Shown: positions 10,553-19,421 of the stretch, piece after piece
How the letters are laid out: the number at the start of each line of letters is the position of its first letter
Position numbering within the stretch: position 1 is the stretch's first letter
Source: Microbacterium sp. cf332
GTDB taxonomy: Bacteria; Actinomycetota; Actinomycetes; Actinomycetales; Microbacteriaceae
DNA length: 64,000 nt
Direction: 5' to 3'
Assembly: GCF_900102175.1 (NCBI RefSeq)
Contig: NZ_FNKN01000003.1
Span: 414 to 64,413, forward strand
Translations under genes and position numbers: made by a program
The notes under the pieces: generated by a model
Databases searched by the model: none
What the model saw: the letters and a program-made list of their open reading frames with translations, nothing else
Told to the model about the DNA's origin: nothing

Positions 10553-11426
10553 CGGCATCGTCGACGCGGCCGGGGCGGCCGAACCCGTGCCGGGGGCGGA
10601 CGTCGAGGACGCAGCCGACCACGTGGCGGCCGCGGAGGCGCAGGAGGCGCCGGGCTTCCGGGTCTCGCTGACGAACTTCGACGGTCCCTTCGACCTGCTG
10701 CTGAACCTGATCGGCAAGCACGAGCTCGACATCACCGAGGTCTCGCTCAGCAAGGTCACGGACGAGTTCATCGGGTACCTCCGCGGTCTGGAGCCCGAGG
10801 AGCTCGACGCCGCATCGGAGTTCCTCGTGGTGGCCGCGACGCTCCTCGACATGAAGGTGGCCGGGCTGCTTCCGCAGGGCGAGCTGATCGATGCGGAATC
10901 CGTCGCACTGCTCGAAGCGCGCGATCTGCTCTTCGCCCGACTGCTGCAGTACCGGGCGTTCAAGCAGGTCGCCGGATGGTTCGCCGAGCGCGTCGTCGCC
11001 GAGGACCGCCGCCACACCCGCTCGGTCCGTCTCGACGAGAAATACCGCGCGGCCGCGCCGGAACTCGTGTGGACCCTGACCCCCGACGACTTCGCTGCTC
11101 TCGCGATGCTCGCCTTCGCCCCGAAGGAGATCCCGGTGGTCGGGCTCGACCACCTGCACGCGCCGCTCGTGTCGATCCGCGAGCAGGCGGCCGTCGTGGT
11201 GACGCTGCTGCGCGGCGCGGGTACCCTGAACTTCCGCGAGCTCATCGCCGGCGTCGCGCAGCCCGGCATCGTCGTGGCACGCTTCCTCGCCGTCCTCGAG
11301 CTCTACCGTCACGCGGCGCTCTCCTTCGAGCAGCTCGAGCCGCTCGGCGAACTGACGCTGCGATGGACCGCCGAGCGCTGGTCCGAGGAGAACCTCGCCA
11401 CCCTGGGAGCCGACTATGACCGATGA
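10536..11426 (+). CDS. scpA: Segregation and condensation protein A
   Basis: The kleisin subunit of the SMC-ScpAB complex. After a disordered acidic N-terminal stretch of about 45 residues, the conserved FDGPFDLLLNLIGKHELDI block begins, followed by DEFIGYL and the C-terminal winged-helix region ending near LRWTAERWSEE. The GTG at 10536 was chosen (296 aa, 17-base overlap with parA); a TTG at 10515 would add only seven residues. The 3' end overlaps scpB by 11 bases. Confidence 0.93.
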   Translation: MAPSPDGIVDAAGAAEPVPGADVEDAADHVAAAEAQEAPGFRVSLTNFDGPFDLLLNLIGKHELDITEVSLSKVTDEFIGYLRGLEPEELDAASEFLVVAATLLDMKVAGLLPQGELIDAESVALLEARDLLFARLLQYRAFKQVAGWFAERVVAEDRRHTRSVRLDEKYRAAAPELVWTLTPDDFAALAMLAFAPKEIPVVGLDHLHAPLVSIREQAAVVVTLLRGAGTLNFRELIAGVAQPGIVVARFLAVLELYRHAALSFEQLEPLGELTLRWTAERWSEENLATLGADYDR

Positions 11427-11997
11427 CCCCACGCCCACCGTCGCCGATGTGGCCCGTCGGCTCGAGGCCATCCTCCTGATCGTCGACGAGCCGCAGAGCC
11501 TCGTCGCGCTCGCCGCCGCCGTCGGCGCTCCCGTCCCGGCCGTCCGGCAGGCGGTCGCCGGGCTCGTCGCCGACTACGACGGCGAGACGGGCGGACCCCG
11601 TCGCGGCTTCGAGCTGCGCGAGGTCGGCGGGGGATGGCGCATGTACGTCCGTACCGAGCACGACGCGCTCGTGAGCGAGTTCGTCAACACGCAGGCGCCC
11701 TCGCGCCTGTCGCAGGCGGCGCTCGAGACCCTCGCCGTGATCGCATACAAGCAGCCGGTGTCGCGCGGACAGGTCGCGTCGATCCGCGCGGTCAACGTCG
11801 ACTCGGTCGTGCGCACCCTGCTCTCGCGCGGACTCGTCACAGAGGTCGGCCACGACCCCGAGACGGGGGCCATCCTCTACGGCACGAGCGACGCACTGCT
11901 GGTCAACCTCGGCATCAACTCGCTCGACGAGCTGCCGCCCATCTCGCCGTTGCTCGACGACGGCACCGACGGTTTCGAAGGAGAGGCGCCGCGATGA
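11416..11997 (+). CDS. scpB: Segregation and condensation protein B
   Basis: A 193-residue protein with two winged-helix domains that binds the ScpA kleisin and loads condensin. The family block LSQAALETLAVIAYKQPVSR sits in the middle, followed by the second wing (VRTLLSRGLVTEVG). The ATG overlaps scpA by 11 bases and the stop overlaps the next ATG, so translation is coupled through the group. Confidence 0.94.
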   Translation: MTDDPTPTVADVARRLEAILLIVDEPQSLVALAAAVGAPVPAVRQAVAGLVADYDGETGGPRRGFELREVGGGWRMYVRTEHDALVSEFVNTQAPSRLSQAALETLAVIAYKQPVSRGQVASIRAVNVDSVVRTLLSRGLVTEVGHDPETGAILYGTSDALLVNLGINSLDELPPISPLLDDGTDGFEGEAPR

Positions 11998-12770
11998 CGG
12001 ATGCCGAAGGCGTACGCCTGCAGAAGGTCCTCGCCAACGCGGGCGTGGCGTCGCGCCGCGTGTGCGAGCAGCTGATCGTCGAGGGCCGCGTGCGGGTCAA
12101 CGGCGTGACGGTCACCGAGCTCGGAAGTCGCATCGATCCCGAGAACGACGTCGTCGACGTCGACGGGACCGCGGTCCAGCTCGACACCACCAAGCGGTAC
12201 GTCATGCTGAACAAGCCGACGGGCGTTGTGAGCTCGATGAAGGACGAGAAGGGTCGTGCCGACCTGCGCCGCTTCACGAAGGACTGGGACGAGCGGCTCT
12301 ACAACGTCGGCCGCCTGGACGCCGAGACGAGCGGCCTGCTCGTGCTGACCAACGACGGTGAGCTCGCCCATGTCCTCGCCCACCCGTCGTTCGGGGTCAC
12401 GAAGGTGTACATCGCGAAGGTGCGCGGTCGGGTCACGCCCCAGACCATCGCGCGGCTGACGACCGGCGTCGAGCTGGAGGACGGCCCCATCGCAGCCGAC
12501 AAGGCACGGTTGCTCGACATCTCGGGAGAGACGAGTCTCGTCGAACTGACGCTGCACTCGGGTCGCAACCGGATCGTCCGTCGGATGATGTCGGAGGTCG
12601 GGCATCCGGTCGTCGACCTCGTCCGGCGTCAGTTCGGGCCGCTCCACCTGGGAACCCTCCCGGCGGGACGCGCCCGCGAGTTGACTAAAGTGGAGCGAGG
12701 TGCGCTGCTGACGCTCTCGCGCAGCGCCGACGGTGCCGCCCCGCACCCGACTTCTCCGGAGAACCCGTGA
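11994..12770 (+). CDS. RluB-type rRNA pseudouridine synthase
   Basis: A 258-residue protein with an N-terminal S4 domain (GVRLQKVLANAGVASRR) and an RsuA/RluB/RluE/RluF catalytic domain whose motif NVGRLDAETSGLL contains the catalytic D109. The C-terminal SGRNRIVRRM motif is also diagnostic. It is expected to make a pseudouridine in 23S rRNA (RluB-like), although RsuA-type 16S specificity cannot be excluded. Start and stop each overlap the neighbouring gene by 4 bases. Confidence 0.93.
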   Translation: MTDAEGVRLQKVLANAGVASRRVCEQLIVEGRVRVNGVTVTELGSRIDPENDVVDVDGTAVQLDTTKRYVMLNKPTGVVSSMKDEKGRADLRRFTKDWDERLYNVGRLDAETSGLLVLTNDGELAHVLAHPSFGVTKVYIAKVRGRVTPQTIARLTTGVELEDGPIAADKARLLDISGETSLVELTLHSGRNRIVRRMMSEVGHPVVDLVRRQFGPLHLGTLPAGRARELTKVERGALLTLSRSADGAAPHPTSPENP

Positions 12771-13894
12771 CCGATCCCTCGCCCGCTCCCGTGCGCCGCG
12801 GCCGTGCCGCGCGCACGGTCGGCACCGTGCGCATCGTGGGCGCCGGGCTGCTCGGGTCGAGCATCGGACATGCGCTGCGCCTGCTCGGCGTGGACGTCGT
12901 GCTCGACGACGCCTCGCCCGCGCAGCTGCGCCTCGCGGTCGATTACGGCGCCGGGCGCCTCGCCGCCGCCGACGACCGCCCCGTGCTCGTCGTGGTCGCC
13001 GTACCGCCCGACGTGACCGCGGATGTCATCGAGCGCGAGCTGCGGGCGCATCCGGGCATCGTCGTGACGGACGTCGCGAGCGTCAAGCTCGAGCTGTACC
13101 TCGAGCTGCGCTCCCGCGGCGTCGACCTCACCCACTACATCGGCTCGCACCCGCTCGCCGGCCGTGAGCGCGGCGGCGCGATCTCGGCGCGCGCCGACAT
13201 CTTCGCCGGTCGCCCCTGGGTGGTCTGCCGCGACGCCGAGACCCGTGCCTCCGACCTCGCGGTCGTCGAAGGCCTCGCGCTCGACCTCGGCGCGATGCCG
13301 CTCGAGATGACGCCGGAGGAACACGATGAGGCCGTGGCGCTGACCTCGCACGTCCCGCAGCTGATCGCGAGCCTCCTCGCCGGTCGTTTCGTCGGGGCGC
13401 CCGAGGGCTCGTTGCGCCTCACCGGTCAGGGCGTGCGCGACACGACGCGCATCGCCGCATCCGCTCCCGAGCTGTGGGTGCAGATCCTCGGCGCGAACGC
13501 CGCGCCCGTGGTCGCCGTCCTCGACGACCTGGCCGCCGACCTGCATGCCGTCGCCGACGCGCTCCGCGACCCGGGCGCACCGGGGGCTCGACGAGCGGTG
13601 GCCGACACGATCCGCCGCGGCAACGAGGGCGTCGAGCGCCTGCCGGGCAAGCACGGGCAGAACCGGCGCTTCGAGCAGATCGTCGTGCGGGTCGACGACA
13701 CGGCGGGCCAGCTCGGGCGTCTGTTCGGCGACCTGGGCGAGCTCGGCGTCAACATCGAGGACCTGCGGCTCGAGCACTCCCCGGGGGCGCAGTTCGGACT
13801 CGCCGAGTTGAGCGTCGTCCCGAGCGCCGTCCACGAAGCCGTCGCCGGGCTCGAGGAGCGCGGCTGGAAAATCGCGAGCGTGCCGCATGCCTGA
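12767..13894 (+). CDS. tyrA: Prephenate dehydrogenase
   Basis: Converts prephenate to 4-hydroxyphenylpyruvate with NAD in tyrosine synthesis. The 375-residue protein has a Rossmann loop [10 protein letters not shown] at 25-34, SHPLAGRE at 127-134 with the active-site histidine, and the C-terminal helical SHVPQ region. The last 70 residues (from about 305) look like an ACT regulatory domain, suggesting feedback by tyrosine. An AT-rich TAAAGT box at 12686-12691 inside the previous gene could be an internal promoter for tyrA-cmk-der. The GTG start overlaps the pseudouridine synthase stop by 4 bases. Confidence 0.93.
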   Translation: MTDPSPAPVRRGRAARTVGTVRIVGAGLLGSSIGHALRLLGVDVVLDDASPAQLRLAVDYGAGRLAAADDRPVLVVVAVPPDVTADVIERELRAHPGIVVTDVASVKLELYLELRSRGVDLTHYIGSHPLAGRERGGAISARADIFAGRPWVVCRDAETRASDLAVVEGLALDLGAMPLEMTPEEHDEAVALTSHVPQLIASLLAGRFVGAPEGSLRLTGQGVRDTTRIAASAPELWVQILGANAAPVVAVLDDLAADLHAVADALRDPGAPGARRAVADTIRRGNEGVERLPGKHGQNRRFEQIVVRVDDTAGQLGRLFGDLGELGVNIEDLRLEHSPGAQFGLAELSVVPSAVHEAVAGLEERGWKIASVPHA

Positions 13895-14567
13895 GACCCT
13901 TCCCGTGACCGTCGCGATCGACGGGCCCGCCGGCAGCGGCAAGTCGAGCGTCTCGAAGCAGGTCGCCCGCGTGCTCGGCTTCGGATTCCTCGACACCGGC
14001 GCCGCCTATCGCGCGCTCGCCTGGCACGTGCTCGACCGCGGCGACGACACCGCGGACGCCGATGCCGTCGTGCGCGCGCTCGACGACTTCGACTACGCGA
14101 TCTCGCTCGACGCCGACGACCACTGGGTCCGCGTCGGCGACGACCTCGTGACGGCCGACATCCGCGAGCCGCGCGTGTCGGCGGCCGTCAGCGGCGTCGC
14201 CCGCGTGCCCGAGGTGCGCGAGCGCGTGAACGTCCTGTTCCGGGCACTGGTGGCGGCATCCGGTTCGGCGGGGGTCATCGTCGAGGGCCGCGACATCACG
14301 ACGGTGGTCTTCCCCGATGCGCCCGTGCGCATCCTGCTGACCGCCAGCCCCGAGGTGCGCGCCGCGCGCCGCAGCGCCGAGCTCACGGGAGAGGATGCCG
14401 CGGCGGTCGCCGAGGCGCTCCACCGCCGTGACGCCTCGGACTCGCAGGTCGTCGACTTCCTTACCGCCGCTCCCGGCGTCGTGGTGGTCGACTCGACCGA
14501 TTTGGACTTCGATCGGACCGTGGACGCCGTCATCGACGTCGTGCGCACCGCGACAGGAGAGAACTGA
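13887..14567 (+). CDS. cmk: Cytidylate kinase
   Basis: Phosphorylates CMP and dCMP. The 226-residue length is normal. The P-loop GPAGSGKS is at 13-20, FLDTGAAYR follows, and [14 protein letters not shown] carries the nucleotide-monophosphate-binding GRD motif. The ATG overlaps the tyrA end by 8 bases and the stop shares one base with der. The cmk-der pair is a classic bacterial arrangement. Confidence 0.96.
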   Translation: MPETLPVTVAIDGPAGSGKSSVSKQVARVLGFGFLDTGAAYRALAWHVLDRGDDTADADAVVRALDDFDYAISLDADDHWVRVGDDLVTADIREPRVSAAVSGVARVPEVRERVNVLFRALVAASGSAGVIVEGRDITTVVFPDAPVRILLTASPEVRAARRSAELTGEDAAAVAEALHRRDASDSQVVDFLTAAPGVVVVDSTDLDFDRTVDAVIDVVRTATGEN

Positions 14568-16093
14568 TGGCTACCACCGACGACGAGTACGAGGGCGGTC
14601 CCGACCAGCTCGAGGAGAAGCTCGCGAACCTCGACGAGCAGCTGGCCGACCAGCGGGCGGCAGCGCTTCGCGCATCGCTCGCCGACTACGAGCTCGACGA
14701 GGACGACGCCGACCTGCTCGCGGGACTGACCGCGGGAGGCGAGGTCGTCGAAGTACTGCCGGCGCTGCCGGTGGTCGCGATCGTGGGGCGCCCGAACGTC
14801 GGCAAGTCGGCGCTCGTGAACCGCATCCTGGGCCGTCGCGAAGCCGTCGTCGAGGACACCCCGGGTGTCACGCGCGACCGGGTGAGCTACAAGGCCGAGT
14901 GGCTCGACCGCCGCTTCACCCTCGTCGACACCGGCGGGTGGGAGCCCGACGCCCGCGGCATCGACCGGTCGGTCGCGGCACAGGCCGAGGTAGCCATCGA
15001 CCTGGCCGACGTCGTGCTGTTCGTCGTCGACGCGATGGTCGGCGCCACCTCGACCGATGAGGCGGTCGTGCGGCTGCTCCGCAAGAGCGACAAGCCGGTC
15101 TTCCTCATCGCGAACAAGGTCGACGACGCGCGCCAGGAGCCCGAGGCCGCTGCGCTGTGGAACCTCGGCCTCGGCGAGCCGCATCCGGTCTCCGCCATCC
15201 ACGGCCGCGGAGTCGCCGATCTGCTCGACGAGCTCATGAAGGTCCTCCCCGAGGTCTCGGCCGTCGCGAAGAACGAGCTCGGCGGACCGCGTCGCGTCGC
15301 GATCCTCGGTCGACCGAACGTCGGCAAGTCGTCGCTGCTGAACAAGGCGGCCGGCGAAGAGCGTGTCGTCGTCAACGACCTCGCGGGCACGACCCGCGAC
15401 CCCGTCGACGAGGTCGTCGAACTCGGCGGCAAGCTGTGGCGCCTGGTCGACACCGCCGGCATCCGCCGCCGCGTGCACCTGCAGCAGGGCGCCGACTTCT
15501 ACGCGTCGTTGCGCACGTCGGCGGCCCTCGAGAAGGCCGAGGTCGCCGTCGTCGTCCTCGACGTGACCGAGTCGATCAGCGTCCAGGACCTGAACATCAT
15601 CGACCTCGTGCTCGAGTCGGGTCGCGCCCTGATCCTCGCCTTCAACAAGTGGGATCGCCTGAACGACGCCGACATGGACAACGCCGACCGGCGCCGGTAC
15701 CTCGAGCGCGAGATCGAGCAGGATCTCGCCCACGTCACCTGGGCGCCGCGGGTGAACCTGTCGGCGCGTACGGGGCGCCACCTCGACAAGCTGGTCCCCG
15801 CCCTCGAGACGGCGCTGCAGTCGTGGGATCAGCGCATCCCCACCGGCAAGTTCAATGCGTTCCTCGCCGAGCTCGTGGCGGAGCACCCGCATCCGCTGCG
15901 TGGCGGCAAGCAGCCCCGCATCCTGTTCGGCACGCAGGCGTCGACGCGTCCGCCGACATTCGTGCTGTTCACGACCGGATTCCTCGACCCGGGCTACCGC
16001 CGCTTCATCCAGCGCCGCCTGCGTGAGATCTTCGGCTTCGAGGGCACGCCGATCGTCACCAACATGCGGGTGCGCGAGAAGCGCCAGCGCTGA
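14567..16093 (+). CDS. der: Ribosome biogenesis GTPase Der (EngA)
   Basis: A double-GTPase needed for 50S ribosome assembly. The 508 residues contain two G domains: the first G1 is GRPNVGKS at 74-81 with DTPGVTRDR and NKVD, the second G1 is GRPNVGKS near 247-254 with DLAGTTRDP and NKWD. A C-terminal KH-like domain follows (about 420-500). The 65-residue acidic N-terminal extension is typical of actinobacterial Der and absent in E. coli. This closes the long plus-strand run. Confidence 0.96.
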   Translation: MATTDDEYEGGPDQLEEKLANLDEQLADQRAAALRASLADYELDEDDADLLAGLTAGGEVVEVLPALPVVAIVGRPNVGKSALVNRILGRREAVVEDTPGVTRDRVSYKAEWLDRRFTLVDTGGWEPDARGIDRSVAAQAEVAIDLADVVLFVVDAMVGATSTDEAVVRLLRKSDKPVFLIANKVDDARQEPEAAALWNLGLGEPHPVSAIHGRGVADLLDELMKVLPEVSAVAKNELGGPRRVAILGRPNVGKSSLLNKAAGEERVVVNDLAGTTRDPVDEVVELGGKLWRLVDTAGIRRRVHLQQGADFYASLRTSAALEKAEVAVVVLDVTESISVQDLNIIDLVLESGRALILAFNKWDRLNDADMDNADRRRYLEREIEQDLAHVTWAPRVNLSARTGRHLDKLVPALETALQSWDQRIPTGKFNAFLAELVAEHPHPLRGGKQPRILFGTQASTRPPTFVLFTTGFLDPGYRRFIQRRLREIFGFEGTPIVTNMRVREKRQR

Positions 16094-16194
16094 CCGGCTG
16101 AGCGCCATTCACCTGGCGGTTCGCGCCCCGACGCACGGGTTGTGGGGGCGAGATCTGCCCGGTGAAGCGCGTGGCGGGGAGCGGGGAACAGGGC

Positions 16195-16614
16195 TCAGCG
16201 CTTCTCGGGTGACGCGCGCCGCACCATCGCGGTCGCGTCGGGCGTCTCGAACCCGAAGTCGGCGTAGAGGGTGTGGGCGTCGCGCGTGAAGAGCGTCCAG
16301 CGGAAGTCGTGTCCCGGCCCCTCGTCGATCATGCGTTTGAGGATGCGGTGCGCGACACCCGCGCCCTGGTGCTCGGCGACCACGAACACGTCCGCGAGGT
16401 AGGCGAAGCCGACGCCGTCCGAGACGGCGCGGGCGAACCCGATCTGCTCGCCGGTGTCGCCGCGGTACGCGCCGACGACCCGCCACGCCCCGTCGAGCTG
16501 GGCCTCGAGCGCCGCGCGGTCGCGCCACCGGCCCCAGTAGGCCTCGGACGAGAGCCAGCTCCAGACCCTGTCGCGCTGGATGCGGGCGGGGGAATCATCG
16601 ATCTCGTAGTCCAC
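16195..16614 (-). CDS. GNAT-family N-acetyltransferase
   Basis: A 139-residue acetyltransferase. The acetyl-CoA loop is EHQGAGVAHRIL, preceded by the beta-4 strand YLADVFVV, and the C-terminal DFGFETPD fits the final GNAT strands. The GTG at 16614 was chosen because a CACAAT -10-like box lies 6 bases upstream (16621-16626), giving a leaderless start; there is no in-frame ATG nearby. Substrate unknown. It is convergent with der and divergent from the Nudix-NYN gene. Confidence 0.85.
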   Translation of the reverse strand: MDYEIDDSPARIQRDRVWSWLSSEAYWGRWRDRAALEAQLDGAWRVVGAYRGDTGEQIGFARAVSDGVGFAYLADVFVVAEHQGAGVAHRILKRMIDEGPGHDFRWTLFTRDAHTLYADFGFETPDATAMVRRASPEKR

Positions 16615-16707
16615 GTGACCATTGTGGGATGCCGCCGCCGTCGGGCACGGCCGGTAACACGATGCCAATCGCGAGCCCGTGGACCCGGGCTGTGTCAGGC
16701 TGTGGTG

Positions 16708-17598
16708 ATGACCGACGACCCCACCGCCGCGCCGCGTCCGCCGCACGGTCCGCGTGACCCGGGCGATGCCTGGGTCGTCGCGCCGTCGGGCGAGCGCTAC
16801 TGGGGCCGCTTCGGCGCCGCGGGCCTGCTGGCCGTCGACGCCGATCAGGGCGTGCTGCTGCAGCACCGCGTCTCGTGGAGCCACTTCGGCGACACCTGGG
16901 GCCTGCCGGGCGGTGCCCGTCACGCGGGGGAGTCCGCGCGCGACGGTGCCCTGCGCGAGTCCGCGGAGGAGGCCGGCGTGCCCGCCGAGGCGGTGTCACC
17001 GCGGTTCCTCAGTGTCCTCGATCTCGGGGTGTGGACCTACGGGACCCTCGTCGCCGACGTCACCACCCCCTTCCAGCCCGTCATCAGCGACCCCGAGAGC
17101 CGCGAGCTCGCGTGGGTGCCCATCGACGCGGTCGAGTCGTACCCGCTGCATCCCGGCTTCGCCGCATCCTGGCCCCGCCTGCGCGAGCTGCTGTCGCTGC
17201 GCCCGGTGCTCGTCGTCGACGTCGCCAACGTCGTCGGCTCGGTGCCCGACGGGTGGTGGCGCGATCGCGCCGGCGCCGCCGACCGTCTGCTCGAGCAGCT
17301 CGCAGCGTTCGCGGCTCGGGGAACCGATGCCGCGGGCCTCGATCTGCCCGAGCACACCTGGTTCCCGCGCGTCGTCGCGGTCGTGGAGGGGCAGGCGACG
17401 GCGGTCGCCGAGCCCGCCGGTATCGAGCTCGCGCGCGCGCCCGGTGCGGGAGACGACGCGATCGTCGCCGCAGCGGCGGATGCTATCGCCGCGGGCGGTC
17501 GGGTCACCGTCGTGACCTCGGACCGCGGTCTGCGCGCCCGCGTCGAGACGACCGGGGCGCGATCGGTCTCGACGTCCTGGCTGCGCGACCGCCTGTGA
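16708..17598 (+). CDS. Nudix hydrolase fused to a NYN/PIN-like nuclease domain
   Basis: A 296-residue two-domain protein. Residues about 25-160 form a Nudix domain with the box GGARHAGE...ALRESAEEAG. Residues about 170-296 look like a NYN (YacP-like PIN) domain: the first acidic strand VLVVDVANVVG, a central GAGDDAIVA with two aspartates, and VTVVTSDRGLRARV near the end, which together would form the metal site of a PIN-type nuclease. A CAGGCT box lies just upstream of the ATG (leaderless). Both domain assignments are by motif; the joint function, perhaps RNA or nucleotide sanitation, is inference. Confidence 0.85.
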   Translation: MTDDPTAAPRPPHGPRDPGDAWVVAPSGERYWGRFGAAGLLAVDADQGVLLQHRVSWSHFGDTWGLPGGARHAGESARDGALRESAEEAGVPAEAVSPRFLSVLDLGVWTYGTLVADVTTPFQPVISDPESRELAWVPIDAVESYPLHPGFAASWPRLRELLSLRPVLVVDVANVVGSVPDGWWRDRAGAADRLLEQLAAFAARGTDAAGLDLPEHTWFPRVVAVVEGQATAVAEPAGIELARAPGAGDDAIVAAAADAIAAGGRVTVVTSDRGLRARVETTGARSVSTSWLRDRL

Positions 17599-18059
17599 GC
17601 CCCGCCGGGGGAGCACCGCTCCGCCCGGCCGCATCAGCCGCACCGCGGAGGCCCGCCTCGCGGCGCGGGACAGCGGTGCTTCTCGCGGTCGGCGTCGTCG
17701 TCGCCGGGCTCCTCGTGCACGGGGTCCTCCCTGATACGGCCGCGACCGACATCGCAGGTGACGCGCTCTACGCTCTCCTGATCCACCTGCTCGTCGTCGC
17801 CTGCGCGCCGGGACTACGGCCCATGCTCGTCGGCGCGGTCGCCGCCGGCTGGTGCGTGGCGATCGAGCTGCTGCAGCTGAGCAGTCTGCCGGGGGGCGCT
17901 GCCAGGATCTTCCCACCGGCGATGCTCGTGCTCGGAACCGTCTTCGACGCCCGGGACCTCGTCGTGTACATCGTGACCGTCGCCGCCGCCGTGGCCGCGG
18001 ATGCCGCCTGGCAGCATCGGCCGACCCACGCTCAGCGGTCGGCGCGGTCGAATCGCTGA
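17595..18059 (+). CDS. DUF2809-family membrane protein
   Basis: A 154-residue protein. After a basic proline- and alanine-rich tail come four hydrophobic segments (for example TAVLLAVGVVVAGLLV and LYALLIHLLVVAC) and a conserved CVAIELLQL stretch that I associate with DUF2809. The GTG start is in a GTGA overlap with the Nudix-NYN stop, so the two are co-transcribed. Function unknown. Its last 28 bases overlap the convergent TetR gene. Confidence 0.75.
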   Translation: MSPAGGAPLRPAASAAPRRPASRRGTAVLLAVGVVVAGLLVHGVLPDTAATDIAGDALYALLIHLLVVACAPGLRPMLVGAVAAGWCVAIELLQLSSLPGGAARIFPPAMLVLGTVFDARDLVVYIVTVAAAVAADAAWQHRPTHAQRSARSNR

Positions 18060-18703
18060 GGGCCGCGGTCGGCCAGCGCCGTGGAGGCTCCGGCGATGAT
18101 CAGATCGAGGGCGGCCGAAAAGCCGTCGTCGTCGGCGTCGGCGACGCGCTGCGGTGACAGCTGCGCGGGCGGGGCGGCGGCTCCCCACTGGTCGGCGCTG
18201 CGCCGCTGCTGCTGATGGAACGTGAAGCCGACGACGAAATGCGTGACGGCGTCGGCGATCGTGTCCGAGAGACCGGGTGGGGCGGCGGACTCCGCGCCGA
18301 TCGCCGCGAGGGGAGCGTGGACGGGCGGGTCGACGAGACCGAGGGCGAGCGAGCTCGACACCACCTCGGCGCCGTCGCGATGGGAGAGAAGACTGTCGCG
18401 CAGCCGCATGGCGAGGTCTCGCGCGGCCACGTCGAGCACCGGGCCGGCGTCGGAGGCGGCGGCTGGCCGCGGAGGACTCGTCACCGTCGCGAGGATGCGT
18501 CCGCTGACGGCGGCCAGCAGCTCCTGCTTGTTCTCGACATGCCAGTACAGCGCGCTCGGCTGCACCCCGAGATGCTCGGCGAGCCGACGCATCGAGAGAT
18601 CGGGCAGGCCGACGCGATCGAGGAGCTCGAGGGCGGCGTCGACCACGTCGTCCTTCGAGCGCCGGGTCCCGCGCGCGCTCGGGTTTGAACCGTCGACGAC
18701 CAT
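18032..18703 (-). CDS. bioQ: TetR-family repressor of biotin uptake (BioQ-like)
   Basis: A 223-residue TetR regulator. The helix-turn-helix is near residues 17-63 (LSMRRLAEHLGVQPSALYWH). The C-terminal half is the TetR_C type with a conserved HFVVGFTFHQQQR stretch. It is divergent from bioY, and the gap holds two TGAAC-N3-GTTCA sites, the box known for corynebacterial BioQ (TGAAC-N3-GTTAC). It therefore most likely represses bioYMN and itself. A TAGAGT -10 box (minus strand, 18710-18715) lies 6 bases before the ATG and abuts the operator, so autorepression is likely. The 3' end overlaps the convergent DUF2809 gene by 28 bases. Confidence 0.85.
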   Translation of the reverse strand: MVVDGSNPSARGTRRSKDDVVDAALELLDRVGLPDLSMRRLAEHLGVQPSALYWHVENKQELLAAVSGRILATVTSPPRPAAASDAGPVLDVAARDLAMRLRDSLLSHRDGAEVVSSSLALGLVDPPVHAPLAAIGAESAAPPGLSDTIADAVTHFVVGFTFHQQQRRSADQWGAAAPPAQLSPQRVADADDDGFSAALDLIIAGASTALADRGPQRFDRADR

Positions 18704-18715
18704 GGCGCTACTCTA

Positions 18716-18747
18716 CCTGAACATCGTTCACGTGAACGGTGTTCAGG
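18716..18747. promoter_or_regulatory. Double BioQ-type operator between bioQ and bioY
   Basis: A 32-base near-perfect palindrome centred on CACGTG, with one mismatched pair. It is built from two 13-base palindromes, TGAACATCGTTCA and TGAACGGTGTTCA, separated by CG. It touches the -10 box of bioQ on one side and the bioY ribosome-binding site (AGGAGGAGAG) on the other, so a bound repressor would block both directions. Confidence 0.88.
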
Positions 18748-18754
18748 AGGAGAG

Positions 18755-19405
18755 ATGACCCATTCCGCCGACGGCGTCCGCCGGAGGTTCGACGCGACCG
18801 ATCTCGCGCGCGCCGCCGTGTTCGCCGCCCTCATCGCCGTGCTCGGACTCCCCGGCTCGTTCACCCTCTTCGGGGGCGTGCCGATCACTGCGCAGACGCT
18901 CGGTGTGATGCTCGCCGGCGCCGTGCTGGGGCCGGCCGTCGGGGCCACCTCCGTGGCGACGCTGCTCGCCCTCGTCGCGATCGGGTTGCCGCTCCTCGCC
19001 GGAGGCCGTGGCGGACTCGCGGTCTTCGTGGGACCGACGGCCGGCTACCTCGTCGGATGGCTCGTCGGCGCGGTCGTCATCGGGCTCATCGTGCACGCCG
19101 GGACGCGCCGTCCCGTCTGGTGGCGCACCGCCGCCGGTCTGCTCGTCGGCGGTGTCCTCGTCGTCTACGCCTGCGGTATCCCGGTGCAGAGCCTCGTGCT
19201 GCGCCTTCCCGTCGAGCAGGCGGCGCTGGCGAACCTCGCCTTCATCCCGGGCGACGTCGTGAAGGTCGTCGTGGCCACCGCCGTCGTCGGTGCGCTCGTG
19301 CGAGGGTACCCGCGGGCGTTCCGCCGCACGTGGTCCCGCCCTGACGACGCTCTCGGCCAGACACGCCCCACCGTCGCAGCCCCGACCGCCCCGACCGCCC
19401 CGTGA
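18755..19405 (+). CDS. bioY: Biotin ECF transporter substrate-binding protein BioY
   Basis: The S component that binds biotin. The 216-residue protein has about six membrane segments. It shows the BioY pattern FGGVPITAQTLGVMLAGAVLG near 40-60 and GGRGGLAVFVGPTAGYL near 82-98. The C-terminal 25 residues are a repetitive Pro-Thr-Ala tail. A strong ribosome-binding site directly follows the operator. It heads a bioY-bioM-bioN operon. Confidence 0.95.
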   Translation: MTHSADGVRRRFDATDLARAAVFAALIAVLGLPGSFTLFGGVPITAQTLGVMLAGAVLGPAVGATSVATLLALVAIGLPLLAGGRGGLAVFVGPTAGYLVGWLVGAVVIGLIVHAGTRRPVWWRTAAGLLVGGVLVVYACGIPVQSLVLRLPVEQAALANLAFIPGDVVKVVVATAVVGALVRGYPRAFRRTWSRPDDALGQTRPTVAAPTAPTAP

Positions 19406-19421
19406 CCGTCGCGGCAGCGGC

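Noticed and set aside
14093..16108. A 671-codon minus-strand frame opposite cmk and der
   Set aside because: Antisense shadow of cmk/der with no recognisable motif.
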